A DNA stretch of 64,000 nt from Nissolia schottii. Taxonomy: Eukaryota; Streptophyta; Magnoliopsida; Fabales; Fabaceae. Each line of letters opens with the position of its first letter. The stretch's first letter is position 1. The position numbers and the translations under genes are program-made. The DNA is taken from positions 3,420 through 67,419 of the forward strand of contig QANU01107820.1 in assembly GCA_003254905.1 (NCBI GenBank). Reading direction: 5' to 3'. This document shows positions 41,206-54,027 of this stretch, piece by piece. Below the pieces are notes generated by a model. It was not told where the DNA came from, did no database searches, and saw nothing but the letters and a program-made list of their open reading frames with translations.

Positions 41206-42523
41206 NTAGAGAGTAAAAGAGTTTTGTGCTTTTTTTAATACTTCAAAATTACATTTAATGATGTTTAAGCTTAAGACGTCATGTATACTACCTTAATTCC
41301 TCACCATTAGACCAATTCTAATGGCTCAAAGAATTTTGCTTTTATTGATAAACTTTTAAATATCTATATAAAACTTACAATTAAATCAAATCATCTTTTA
41401 TTTGAAATTACAAATTATCTCAAATTATTTCCAAGAATGACATAATGCATCCACCTATTAATACAAAAAAAAAATTAACAATTAAATTACATCTATATTA
41501 TATATAAATATAAAACAGAGATTAGCTAGAAATGGTAAGTAACACGTGGCATGAACCGGATATGTCAATAATTAATGACATTCAATTTTAAAAAAATTCA
41601 AAAATTAAAATAAAAAATAATAATAAATTTAAAATGGAATAATAATTAATACATTTAATGTTGCCATATTAATCAAATACATTTGCGTGTATTTAATATT
41701 ATAAAATAAAAAAATGAATGTTAATAAAATTCATCAATAAATGCAAATTATTTACACAAAAAAATTAAATTAAAATTGAAAAAAAAATATTTCATCTTTT
41801 AAATAATGAACAAGCTTTTAACAAATTAAAGAAATTCACAATTAAGATGAAACAAATAAAATAATTTAATCTTTTAAATTATAAAAAATAATATTTAATC
41901 ACAATCATTTATCTTTTATTAAAAATAAAAGGCTATTACTTTTAACATGTTACACCAAGAAATTCTTTCATTACTCAATGTGGACAAACTTATATAAAAA
42001 AAAATTAACCAAAAAAAATCAGAATATAACCGACTTAGAGTTGATGATCTTACACCGAGGTCATAATGGTTGTCCACCTATTGAAAGGTTGCTCATGTCA
42101 TGTTATGCCAAAATACTTGACAATCACAAGCAAGAACTAAAAGGTGAGAAACCTTCCATGTTAAGAATAGAACACTTGTATATAAAAAAAAAATGAGAAT
42201 AGCAACCTTCCATATATACATAATCCGAGATTACTATCCGAGAATAGAAGGACATTTATGTGGAAGACATTGTCTGCAACTGTTCCATCTGAAGGGAAAA
42301 TTGTGTTGAACACTACACCAGGTGGCATTGTTTCACTCCTTTTGTCAGGTTGAAGAATTGCTCATTGCAGATTCTCAATTCCTTTCACTCTTACTAAGAT
42401 TTCTACATGTAACATCAAACAAGGAAGTTGGAAAACCAAGTTTCCTCAACAAACGAGTTTGATAATATGAGATGAAGCATGCATGTTAAACAAATTTGAT
42501 TTTGAGGATTTTGATCATACGCN
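41206..42523 (+). repeat. N-bounded near-identical copy of 38885-40200 (probable assembly artefact)
   Basis: A single N at 41,206 and another at 42,523 bracket exactly 1,316 bases that repeat 38,885-40,200 at an offset of 2,322. Both repeat boundaries coincide with the Ns, which is what a small redundant contig placed in a scaffold would give. It contains a duplicate of the helicase start and of the 72-residue reading (41,978-42,196). Treat it as suspect for any copy-number argument. Confidence 0.85.
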
Positions 42524-44887
42524 AGATTGAGCTAATAAAATAAAATAAATTTAAATACTATACATACTTAAAATAAATAAACAAAACACAACTAAAATAA
42601 GGTAATGACCCAACATGGTCTGAATAAGATATCGTCAATTCACAGCATGTTGAAATCTCCATCTTATCCTCTAGTGATGTAGTGTCCAATGTATATATTA
42701 ATTTTGACCTCCTTGTGCACGTATTATTAATGATGCGAAACCTCAAGGATATAATGATCCCGAAACCTCAACACATTTTGACTCAAAACAAATAATAGGA
42801 TAAAAAACAACCTCCCTAATAAACCCCTAAGGAACCTACCCTTAGAAACATAGATAATTGAGATAAAGAGGATTCTTTTAACCCTTGTATATGACGCACC
42901 AAGAATCAAGAATACCAAATTTTGAACGCCACAATGGAATTATTCATTGATAAGTTCAACATGTTCATTGAAGAAAAAGAAGAGGAGAAAAATCTTTCAC
43001 GTTTTATTATAAAAAACATTCTGCTTTTTATTTCTCACTTAAGGAAGGTATTTATAACCCTCTTTAATTAGATTCAAATTTAAACTAAAAATAAAACAAA
43101 TGATAAACAAAATTTAAACTAAAGATAAGCCTAATTTAAACTAAAGATAAGTCTCATAAAAATAGACATAAAGTTGGGCTAATAAAAAAACAAATTTAAA
43201 TACTATATATACTTAAAATAAATAAACAAATCATAACTAAAATAAGATAATGACCCAACATGACCTGATGTCAATTCGTAGCATGTTGAAATCTCCATCT
43301 TGTCCTCTAGTGACGTAATGTCCAATTTATTTATTATTTTTGACCTTCTTGTGCACGTATCATTAATGATACAGAACTCCAAAGATAGAATGATTCCAAA
43401 ATCCCAACACATTTTGACTCGGAACAAAGAATAGGATAAAAAAAACCTCCCTACTAAACCCCTAAGGATATGCCCTTAGAAACATAGATAATTTTGATAA
43501 AGAGGATTCTTTTAACCTTTGTACATGACGCAACAAGAATCAAGAATACCAAATGTTGAATGCCACAATGGAATTATCCATTGAAAAGTTTGGCATGTTC
43601 ATTGAAGAACAAGAAAAGGAGAAAACTCTCTCACATTTTATTATAAAATAAATATTCTGCCTTTTATTTCTATTTTAAGGAAGGTATTTATAACCCTCTT
43701 AAATTAGATTCAATTCAAACTAATGATAAAAAAAAAGATAAACAAAATTTAAACTAAATATAAGCCTAATTTAAACTAAAGATAAGTCTCATAACAATAG
43801 ACCTAAGATTGAGCTAATAAAATAAAACAAATTTACATACTCTAAATACTCAAAATAAATAAGCAAAACACAACTAAAATAAGATGATAACCCAACATGA
43901 TCTAAATAATATAAGGTCAATTCGTAACTTGTTGAAATCTCCATCTTGTCTTCTAGTGATGTAATGTCCAATTTATTTATTATTTTTGCCCTATTGTGAA
44001 CGGATCATTATCTCCCCCTTCAAAAAAGATTCGCCGTCGAATCTTCACCAATATAAACAATTGATATGAATCCTATGTAGAAAAATCAATGCCCATAAGA
44101 GATTTGGATTTTAACAGTTAACGCCCCTAACCTTTACTCAACCTGTGAATAAGAACTTTAGGATATGCCCCGCAACCCTCAATCAACCTGTGACGGAGAA
44201 CCTTGAGATAAAGAAAAGACTAGAATCTTGCCCTTAACCCTCAATAAACCTATGACGAAGAACCTTGGGATAAAAGAAACTAGGATTCTTGGTGCACTAT
44301 CCAAATCAAATTGACAACACATGCTGCGCTTGTTTTTTTTTTCTTTTCCTCTCTCTTTTTTTTCTTCTATTCTTTTTTTATTTAACTGAATGTAGAAACA
44401 ACAACTAAAGTAATCACACTAAGCTAGAAAATTGCAGAAAGTAAAATAGATAAATAGGAAGTTATCTATAACCTTGCTTTGATACTAAATGATGCCCCGA
44501 GGATATAATGATCCCGAATCTCAAGCACACACTTTGACTCAGAATAAAGAATATGATAAAAACCCTCCCTACTAAACCCCTAAGGAACCTATCCTTAGAA
44601 ACATAGATAATTGGGATAAAGAGAATTCTTTTAACCCTTGTATATGACACAACAAGAATCAAGAATACCAAATGTTGAATGCCACAAAGGAATTATCAAT
44701 TGATAAATTCAGCATGTTCATTGAAGAACAAGAAGAGGAGAAAACTCAGACATTTTATTATAAAAAAATACTTTGCTTTTTATTTCTCACGTAAGGAAGT
44801 TATTTATAACCCTCTTAAATTAGATTCAAATTTAAACTAAAGATAAAACAAAAGATAAACATAATTTAAACTAAAGATAAGACTAAT
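42524..44887 (-). mobile_element. LTR-retrotransposon remnant: tandem LTRs with a short internal region
   Basis: On the minus strand the LTRs begin TGATC and end CATCA-like (TG...CA). Plus coordinates: partial LTR 42,524-42,726; full LTR 42,731-43,362 (632 bp); full LTR 43,367-44,007 (641 bp); short internal region 44,008-44,489; truncated LTR 44,490-44,887. The internal region has a polypurine tract (plus 'tctcccccttc', 44,011-44,021) and a primer-binding site (plus 'gctttgatacta', 44,476-44,487, complementary to the initiator Met tRNA 3' end with small changes). Only about 0.48 kb of internal sequence remains, so gag and pol are gone. LTR1-LTR2 and LTR2-LTR3 are separated only by TTAA. Confidence 0.8.
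44105..44300. repeat. ~65-bp tandem repeat in the LTR element leader
   Basis: Three diverged units of 'cccctaaccctcaatcaacctgtgacgaagaaccttgggataaa' type (starts near 44,124, 44,170 and 44,237) next to the primer-binding site, inside the internal region of the LTR element. Confidence 0.6.
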
Positions 44888-46135
44888 ATATTTATCTATT
44901 TCTAATATATTAATTTTGATACCTAAGATTTACAATCTAACACATCAATATTAGTGACGTTGTCAATCTTTGGTTCTTTCACAGGGAACTATTGCCTTAC
45001 TCTTTGAAAGTAAGGGAGCATCATACACCTTAAAAATTTTAATCATTCATCTAAATATTAATGACCGAGATTGTATTTAGAACACCTTTAAACTATTAGT
45101 TGTAGGTGCACACAAGAAGCACAACTTCCTTCAATGATAACATCCTTTGTTAGTCCATTACAAGCCACTCTTCTACAACAACACTCAACTTCTTTGTTTT
45201 CCCATGTCCCCTTATCACTTTCTCCCTTCCCCTTGCTCCTTCATGATTGTAACTCTTATTCACCATCAACTCAAATGTAATCCTTTACCATTCCACTATC
45301 AACTCATGGTGCTTCATGATTTTGGAGCGATGCCAACGACATCTGCCGTGACTCCATTTGAAGAATCCATTTGCCTCGAATTTTATTGTTGGCAGTGCCT
45401 AGACAACGTGGATTTCTTCGAGGACACAAGTTGAGTCCCACTATGGTTGGCACAAAGGCAAACGCAAGCAAAGTAACAAAATTCTCTTCTCTGCTTTTAT
45501 ATCCAAAGAGTGTTGTCAATGTTAATGTTGCTAACGTCAATGACGTCATCTACCATGACCTCCTTCACCTTAAAACAAAAAGGACTGCCAAACTACAATT
45601 TTTTTCCATCCATTGAAATACTTATGGACGTAAAGTTGGACTGCAAAAATTTGACAAACATTTTCAAACAAGAAAGCAACAACATATACCATATAGAGAT
45701 TCCAACCTTAACATTACTATTACATGAGTCTCTTGCAGGAAATGTAAATCTAGCAATGGTTTGTCCTGTTTTCCTAGCTCAAAGGTAGACGTAAACCGCT
45801 TATGCTTTACAGTTTTTTTTTATTATTAAATATGTCTCATTGCATTTAAAATCCAAAAAGAGTTTAAAATTACACAATGAGAATCCTACACAACCCACCG
45901 AGATTCAACAACACTTGATTGGTATAAGGCTAACCTCATTAAAATCTCTTAAGGAGAAATCCAATAGGAAAAACTACTTTTTAAGGGAGCAAAATGTATT
46001 CACCTTGAACAATTTAAGGGGCACAATCATTTCACTTCCTACAATAATAATATTCCCAAATTCATTACATTGCAACCATGCTAATCACATCTCAAATCTG
46101 GTGTTAACGACCACGCAATTCTCAAGGAGATAATT
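44888..46135. other. Intergenic, no gene recognised
   Basis: Several overlapping open stretches of 80-97 codons (45,147-46,133) do not resemble any family I can name and lie in all three plus frames, so they are probably chance or decayed element sequence. The 'acctcattaaaatctcttaa' block near 45,937 resembles text common in plant retroelements, but this is only an impression. Confidence 0.4.
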
Positions 46136-46140
46136 ATCAC

Positions 46141-46566
46141 TGTTATGACTAGAAGGCACACTCTAGAGGTCCAGACCCAAAGGCCCGCGGAACAAACGAC
46201 TAGACCACAGCACCTCGCCAGCGTGCTACGCGGAACGATCCGCCGAGGTAATCGCCCCTAAGAATAACGGAACCTAAAGCTCTCCCTAGCGAAATCCCAC
46301 TCCGAGATATTCTCCTCCCAACGTGCTACGGGGAACGATCCGCGACACTCGGATATCGCGTGAGTATTTAACCCCAAGCCACACCCCAAGTACGATCATC
46401 ACACAATTCGCTTACTCAGTCATCTCATTCCTTCATTGACTTGAGCGTTGGAGTCTTTACAGGTATCCACGAGGCCTTCAACCTACGTAATCTTCCGCAT
46501 CGGAATCCCATCATCTACAGGGAAGCTCCAGGATCCAGCACGTTCCGAGGATCATACCTCGGTACA
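46141..46566 (+). mobile_element. Solo LTR with 5-bp target duplication
   Basis: The 426-bp unit starts TGTTATGA and ends GGTACA, and is flanked on both sides by ATCAC (46,136-46,140 and 46,567-46,571). It is GC-richer than its surroundings, has a TATA-like 'gtatttaacc' near 46,365 and contains 'ttgacttgagcgttggagtc', a phrase typical of plant gypsy LTRs near the transcript end. A partial internal repeat ('gtgctacgcggaacgatccg' and 'gtgctacggggaacgatccg') is present. No internal region remains, so it is the product of LTR-LTR recombination. Confidence 0.85.
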
Positions 46567-46571
46567 ATCAC

Positions 46572-49500
46572 ATATGCATTTCACAAACTCACAGCCACTT
46601 TCAATACGAAACTTGTACCATTTTGCATCTTCTATATTCTGTCAATCTTTAATTTTCATTTTCATCAACTAAATGGTTGTAAATAGCAAGGCAAATTCAC
46701 CCAATTCTGACAAATTTTTCGAAAACAAACACAATCTTAATCTCAAGAGCTCATTCACGTCACAATCAGAGTCTCAAAATTCGAATCAATATCTGCTAAC
46801 AAATTGCCAAAAACCACACAAAAGCAGAATAAATCCAAATATCTCAACACCAAGACCTTCCCGATATATTTAACAAAATATTGTTTGAAAATCCAAAAAT
46901 TGTTTTTTTTTTTTTGTTTCTAAAAATTAGTCTTCATATAGCATTTTTGTAACTATCGTGATATTTAATTGAGACATGACCCCCTTGTTGAGAAAAAGAG
47001 ACCATACGGACGGGCACAAATGGAACACGGTGTCTCATTGGCCGCATTGATAAAATATGTGACCTGGTGTGATGCGGTTCAATAAAAAAAATAAAAAAAA
47101 TTTAATTGCTATACACTAATTATACTCTCATTTAATTGAATTATTTTATATGTATAACTTTTTAAATAACTTATCAAAAATTTAATTATTTTTGTTTATA
47201 TAATATTATTAAATTAGATGATAGTGTAAAAAAAATTATATTATCAATGTATAACACTTAAACTAAAAAAACAAAATTGAATTGAAAGATGTGATGGCCC
47301 CAACGGAATTATGTGATGAATACAACGTACTTGGAAGGAAGGAATGAAGCAACCACCGCAACTGATTATTCAACCTAAATGGGGTTTGTTTCCATGTGGG
47401 TATGTGGGGGTAAGCCATGGATTCCAATAATTCAAGATTCTAAAGTCCAAACATGGAGGAAAAAGGATGGAGTATTGGAATATCATATTAGGGAATCTTT
47501 TTTACCTGCGCTTTGCTTTGGCAAATTGTTTGCTTACTGCATAGAATACTGTTAGATAATAGCTTAGAAGAAAGCAATTATATAATTATTGTGCTGGTTT
47601 CAATATCATTGTGACGTGGAGCATCAAGAGGTATAAAATGTGCATCACGGACACGCTCAATCGACGGTGAGTCATTTAATTCTTAAAACTAAATTTAGAT
47701 TCGTACGATGCGCTGGTAAAAAAGTTTAGTACTTAGTAGATGTTATTTTAATAAGATAAAGTTTAATAAGTTAATGTGATAATATTAGTATATGTCAATC
47801 TCTTAACAACATGGATATCAATATTTTCATATGAAAATATCTATTTTTAGCATCAATTATTTTAAAACTCTAATATTTTTAAGTTTGATAAAATGAAAGT
47901 TACATATTTATATTTACATTTAAACTCTTTATAAATCTCTACAAAACTAAATAAAATTGTGATGTATTATATTATTATGTTTTTTTTATAGAAATTATAG
48001 GTACACTACAAATCATACTTCTAAAGAAAGTATACAACAAAAGGAGAAGGGGGGAAAATGAAGCTATCCTCATGTGGGGCAAAAAAGATGTCACTTAGTT
48101 TATGAGAGATTAATATATATAATACTTTAATATTTGAAAAATTGAGATATAAACCACCCCTAAATTAGATCTTGTTGCTATCAGTAAAATTGAAAATACC
48201 AAACAAATAGATGACGTGTTCTAAAAATCTTAAAAGTCATGTGCTATTTATTTTTTAAGAATTTAGACAGATATAATATTAAAGGAAAAAATAGAAAATA
48301 ATGTATGCATTTCGACAAATATAGCAAGTATGATAAATGAAACAAAGAACCACATCATTGTGAATGATAGATAGCATAACATTGAAGAAAACTGACCCAT
48401 GTTGGACAAATTGCTGCCAATGCATCTTCTCCGCCACAGATCACCACACATATGTAGCGTGATGGGTGCTTGGGTGGCTCTTGCACTTCCACCGTCTGAC
48501 AATGTCTTAATGGTTGCCACGCATGCATCTGGTGTTGATGCCATGATCGCCACAAACCCCCTCTTTATTCGTTGTCGCTGCCTTCTTCGCGGTTGTGATC
48601 TCGTCCACGAGCAAGTTTGTATATGGCATCGCCAGTGGCACATCGATTGTCCATGGTCCATCGACTGCTATTCTGCCTAACACTTGTGTTTCACACTTTA
48701 TAATAATAGTCTAAAGTAAAGGGGTGGTTGTATTATGCGGCAAAGGAGGTGGAGGTCGAGGTGGAGGTGGATTATGATGGCAGTAGAGTGGAGGCAGAGT
48801 AGAGGACTATTGCTTAAAGGGTGTGACACGAAGAGTTGCGGGCTACCTACATTGAGGAGCTCGTAGAAAATGATGATATAGAGATCCACAAAAATGTATT
48901 TCCTTATTATATAAAAATTAACTGAAGGTAATGATGATTGTCTTTGTAATAAAAATTTTATATTGTGGTGGAACATTTTTATCTATTTCCCTATCTTCTA
49001 TGCACAAATGGTGTTGTGTGTATTTATAAATCTTTAAGCAGGACTATACACTCCAAAATGGTAAAGATGTTATTCATGTAACAGACATAAATATTTTATT
49101 TATTTTGGGAAGGAGTTATGAGTAACAAGTTAATGATCTTATTGCAATAGGTTATGAGAATGACCAACAAAGAAGGGTTGTGAGAATATCACCTAATCAA
49201 ATTGGATGATGTGACAACATGCTACATATGTTCATCAAAATTTATATATTATAATAGATAAATAGATTAAGAAAGTACCAAGATCCTTTCAAGTTCTCTC
49301 ATGTCATGTTATGAGAAATAAATTCACAATAAAATTTCATGAAGCTGCAAAATCTGAGTTGTATTAGTCCTTCTCTCCCTCACCATATTTTTGTTACTGT
49401 ACACAACAAAATTTCATAAAGTTGCAAAATGTGAATTGTGTTAGTTCTTATCATCTTGTTTTTGCTAACATGTCACATTAAATGATGTCATAACAATTTT

Positions 49501-50150
49501 GCTGCAAATGAGGTTGTGCCTCCACTTGGGGTTAAAAATATGATTGTGCCAACATTTGGGGTTGCAAATATGAGTTGTTATCACAGGGTAACCTTATTTG
49601 CAATCCCAGTTATTGTCACAATTTCATTTAATGTGACAAATCAGCGAAAGCACAATGGTAAAGTAATAAACCTAGGATCAAAGACTAACTTAACTTACAT
49701 TATTTTTCTTGTGGTAATGACTTAACTTACGTATTACAACTTCAATGACTAAAAAGTTACTTTTCAAATTTGACGAGTGGAATCGACTCGCACATGCAGC
49801 TTTAGGGACTAAAGTGAATATTGTTAAACATTAGAGAAAAACGAGAAAAAGGATCGCATGAATGACAAGAGAGAAATCGAATATGCTCTATATTATGCAG
49901 TGTTTTTGTTGTGCATTTAACATACAAGGAGATGTGCCTATTTATAGGCTAAGAGTAAAATCAAGACATAATGATAAAAATCCAGTATAATATCAATCTA
50001 AATTATTCTAAACAAAACTAAGATATAATAAGATATTATTTATTCTTAACATATCCCCTCGAGCAAAAGTTCATTGAACTTTAAACTTGTCACAATTAAA
50101 CAGAGATTGTCAGGGAGGCAAGAGTGGCAATGGGTCTACATGAGAGTAGA
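46572..50150. other. Intergenic with scattered element relics
   Basis: No gene supported. About 47,100-47,275 is an AT-rich near-palindrome related to the repeat at 25,870. The open stretch at 48,263-48,661 (minus) has no recognisable domain. About 49,830-50,090 resembles a decayed LTR or leader ('gtgcctatttataggctaag' followed by 'atatcccctcgagcaaaag'), low confidence. Confidence 0.4.
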
Positions 50151-50574
50151 TCTAGTGTTGGTAGAGGATGGGATGCTTTAATAAATAGAAGAGACAATGG
50201 AGGGTTGTGCTAAGGGGAAATGAAAAGGAAAAGAAATAAGAGGAGGAAAACGAAAAACGAGGGGGGTTAACATGGATAAGGTAGGCCAAGCGGTTGTGGG
50301 CATTACCTCTGCTACTTTCCATAGAATATCCTAAGTAGTGAGGAACAATGGTGGACAATAAAAAGGTCTTGGGATGGCGGAGGCAGTCCAAGCATGGGAT
50401 TTAAACAAAAGGTTTGGATTTGAATCGAGGGAGGATGACAAAGTGGTGGGTGCCATGGCACGAGGTGATATTTATGTTGTTGTGACTGGAACAAAGAAGT
50501 GAGGGAGACATAGGAAGAAGGCGTCAATGACTCAAGCTTAAGTGTATGCAATTCAGGTTTGGTGTTTTAGTCTA

Positions 50575-52215
50575 TTTATCATGAATGTTATATGTTGGAA
50601 TCTTAGATGTGTGTGAGGGGGAGGGAAGGAAGGATCTGGCAATTAAAAATCTTGTTAGTTGCGACAAGTGTTTTTTTTTTTTTGGATTGGTGGAAATAAA
50701 ACATTCATCTATTATGGGTTGGAAAATCAGGAAATGGTGGGGTGGAGTAGGATTTGAGTGGGCCCAATCGACTGCGGTGGAAGAAGGTGGTAGGTTGTTG
50801 TGTGTTTGGGACCTAATTGTGTTTAAATAGGCCCAAATAAGTATAGGATCCCCGTTGGATCTGTGTTCAAGGAAAAGTGGAGAGTGGTGGCTTTTGTTGT
50901 GCAATTGTTGTTGTTTATGCCCCAAATGATAAGCATGACGTAAGGAGGGTGCGGGGTGAGGTTCTGGAGCTTCAGAACTCAATAGATCTCCCTTGCTTGA
51001 GTATGGGTGACTTTAATGAGGGTCTTCATCCCTACCAAAAAAATTGGGTAATTTTTGTGTGGGAAGTATGGAAGAACTAAGGCAATTGATCCAGGAAAAG
51101 GGGGTTGTTGATCCGCCTCTCTTTGGAAGAAAATTCACATGGCCAGGGGAACTTATAGGAGTAATTGGATAGAATGCTAGTGGAACCTAAGTGGAGTATG
51201 AAGTTTGCAAAAATGAAATTGAGTACATTACCGAACCCAGTCATTGATCATATACCATTGAAATTGAAGCTAGAAAGGTCAATTGGCGGGCCGAAACCTT
51301 TTAGAAGCATGGATGCGTGGTTCACTCACCTAGGATTTACCAAAATGGTGAGACAGGAATGGAGAGTGATGGGTGAAAAACCCATTGTGGAGAAGATGAA
51401 ACTGATAAAAACTCTACTACGGAAGAGAAATAAGAAGGTATTTGGCAATATTGATAATGAAATTAACAAGCTAGAAGAGGACCAATATGCTCCGAGAAAA
51501 GGCTGGAAAAGGAGGGGTAGTGAAGTGGATATGGCACAACTTAGAGCAATCAATGCATACCTAAAGAGGTGGTACAAGAGGAAAGAGATTCACTAGAAGC
51601 ATCTATCTAGAGATAGACATAGTAAATTGGGGGATAAAAACACCAAGTGTTTTCATGCAATGGCAATTGGGCGTAGAAGGAAGAAACAAATTGAACAACT
51701 TAAGGTGGGTAACAGGATAATGAAGAACCAACGAAACATAAAAATTGAGATTCTATTCTTTTACCAAATTTTGTACAAGTAGCCAAATCTACTATCCATC
51801 AACATGCTGATGGGATTTCTGCCATGCATTACTAGGAACCAAGTAGAAGTCTTGGAAAGAATGCCTACTAAAGAGTATATAAGTTAGGCAGTGAAGTCTT
51901 GTGACCCTTCCAAAGCTCTAGGATATGACGGGTTCAACATGAATTTTATCAAGAATTTCTAGGCTAACTTAGAAGACGATTTGGGTATGTTTGTCTCAAG
52001 TTTTTTTATATTTCAAACTAGGGAATATTCCTTAGAAATCAATACAACTTGGGTATCACTTACTTCTATGGTTGGAGATCAATGACTTCTGACCCATCAA
52101 CATGATTGGATTATTATACAAGATCATATCTACGATCCTTACAAATAGATTGAGAGTGGTAATGTTGACTCTAATTGGAGACAACGATCAACATTCATTA
52201 GTGAAATACAGATGT
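50575..52215 (+). pseudogene. L1-type LINE remnant A: endonuclease to early reverse transcriptase
   Basis: It begins MNVICWNLRC, the usual start of the apurinic-type endonuclease. Motifs follow in frame pieces: GLVEIKH, VVYAPND and GDFNE (endonuclease), LFGRKFTWP, then RIDRMLVEPKW-like, NPVIDHIPLKLKL (S/DH motif), RSMDAWFTHLGF, LGDKNTKCFHAMAIGRRRKKQI, DPSKALGYDGFNMNFIKNF, a broken DFRPINMIGLLYKIIS-like stretch and LTNRLRVVM of the reverse transcriptase. Many stops and shifts are present. It ends within the RT domain near 52,215. The longest open piece is 51,165-51,596. A typical plant L1 would be about 6 kb; this is the 5' part of ORF2 only. Confidence 0.85.
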
Positions 52216-52816
52216 TAGATGAGGCTTTGTAAATATCAATTATTTTTCTTTTTGAAATTCTAAATGACTGTATTAAATACCTTTTCACTAATCATGTATT
52301 AAAATTAAGGGGAAAACTTAATAAGTGTAACACTCGCTAAGAAAGTAAAAGTGATATTTTTTTAGAGTTTTATTTTTATTTATTTACATTGTAAAATATT
52401 TTACATTATCATTTAATCAAATTTTTTGATATATATAACTTTTAAAAGAGTGAGAGATAAAGTTAATCATTTTTACTAATGTGACAATATTTGATTGATT
52501 GACCGTGTAAAAACATGTTAACCTATCAGTGGATAATATTAAACTCAATTTTCTATTAAAAAAATACAACTTTTAAAATTTTAATGATATTTAATATTAA
52601 AAACTTACAATAATTTACTTTCTTAACCAATGCCCTTGAGACATTAGTTAACAAAATCTTAAAATTAATTTCATATAAAGAATTTACTTTTTGATGCATC
52701 ATGAGTTTAAAATATTTTACTTTGTCGATGAATTAGATATCGTCACATATATGAGTTTTGAGATACTTATTGTAAGAATTCAATAGTCTTAGTAATGAAT
52801 TTTTCAAAAAGAAAAA
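52216..52816. other. AT-rich spacer between LINE A and the foldback element
   Basis: Contains a repeat at about 52,400-52,515 shared with 25,870-25,990 ('atcaaat.ttttgata' then 'gagtgagagataaa' then 'tgtgacaatatttgattg'). No gene seen. Confidence 0.45.
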
Positions 52817-54027
52817 AAAAACCTCAATTTAGTCCCTCTGAATTTCGATTTCGGTCAATTTCATCATTTCTAAATTTTTTGGACAATTTCATCCCTCTCA
52901 ATTCAAAAAATCGGACACATTAGTCTTTCAGCTTGTTTCATTAATGGTGTTGATGACGTGGCAATTTACGGAATGACGTGACATGTTAATTTTCACGTTA
53001 CCTCTTCCATGTAGACAAGTGAGACACATGAACCCCCAACTTAGTCTCTTTCAATTTCAATTTAGGTCAACTTAGTCCCTCTCAAAAAAATTTCGGCCAA
53101 TTTGGTTCCTCTTAATTCAAAAAATTGGCCTCATTGGTCCTTCTGCCTGCTTGACTAGCAATGGGTACTGACGTGGCGGTTAACGTGTCACGTCGCTTCG
53201 TTAACCATTACGTCACCCCCTTCCACGTAGGCATCCTTCTATGTACGAGGTTGATACCTTAACCACTAGGCTACTAGTGTTATGGTTTTATGATGTTGCA
53301 TATATTTTATGTATTTTTTTTATACCTGAACGGTGTTATTAATAAATGACTCAAAAAATCAAACTTTTGCCACTTGTAAGCAAATAAGTGTCTTTATAAA
53401 AAAAAAAGAAACAAATAAAAACTTTAATAGTCTTATTAGATTTATGTTAAGCCTATTAAAATTGTAATAGCTCTGTTAACCGCCACGTCACCCCATTCCA
53501 CGTAAGCATCATTCCATGTGTGAGGCTGACACCTTAACCACTAGGCTACTAGTCTTATTGTTATATGATGCTGCATATATTTGATATATTTTATACCTGA
53601 ACAATGTTACTAATAAATGACTCAAAAAATCCAAAAGTTAACGAAGCGATGTGGTATGTTAACTGCCATGTCAATAAACATTGTTAGCCAAGCGGACAGA
53701 AGGACTAACAAGACTGATTTTTTGAATTGAGATGGACAAAATTGGCCGAAAAATAATTTGGGAGGGACTAGGTTGACCGAAATTGAAATTGAGAGGGACT
53801 AAGTTGGGGGTTCATGTGTCTCGCTTGTCTACATGGAAGGGGGTGATGAGGCAGTTAACATGCTACGTCATTTTGTTAACCGACACATCATCAACCACCG
53901 TTAATGAAATAGACGAAAGGACTAAAATGTTTGATTTTTTGAATTGAGATGGATGAAATTGTCTGAGAAAAGAGACGAAGTTGACTGAAATCGAAACCTA
54001 GAGGGACTAAGTTGGGATTTTTTCCTT
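52817..54027. mobile_element. Large foldback element with compound arms (Mutator-like)
   Basis: The left arm (52,817-53,205) and right arm (53,635-54,027) are inverted copies of about 390 bp. Each arm itself consists of two tandem half-arms of about 195 bp, each starting 'aacttagtccctct' and ending in a 'gttaac'-rich part. The core (53,206-53,634) holds two direct copies of a ~150-bp unit ('ccttaaccactaggctacta' then 'acctgaac.gtgttattaata'). No transposase is visible. Confidence 0.7.
53209..53633 (-). repeat. Two ~150-bp direct repeats with a tRNA-like A box
   Basis: Units at about 53,209-53,362 and 53,478-53,633. Read on the minus strand both carry 'gtagcctagtggttaaggt', close to a tRNA D-arm and A-box pattern. 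No B box at proper spacing was seen, so a SINE origin is only a suggestion. Confidence 0.4.

Noticed and set aside
44008-44489. Intact retrotransposon coding region between the LTRs
   Set aside because: Only about 0.48 kb remains, containing the leader repeat, primer-binding site and polypurine tract; gag and pol are absent.
45147-46133. Cluster of 80-97 codon plus-strand frames
   Set aside because: Different frames overlap, none shows a family pattern or splice-compatible junctions.
48263-48680. Overlapping open frames on both strands
   Set aside because: Slightly GC-richer sequence allows long frames on both strands; no motif recognised.
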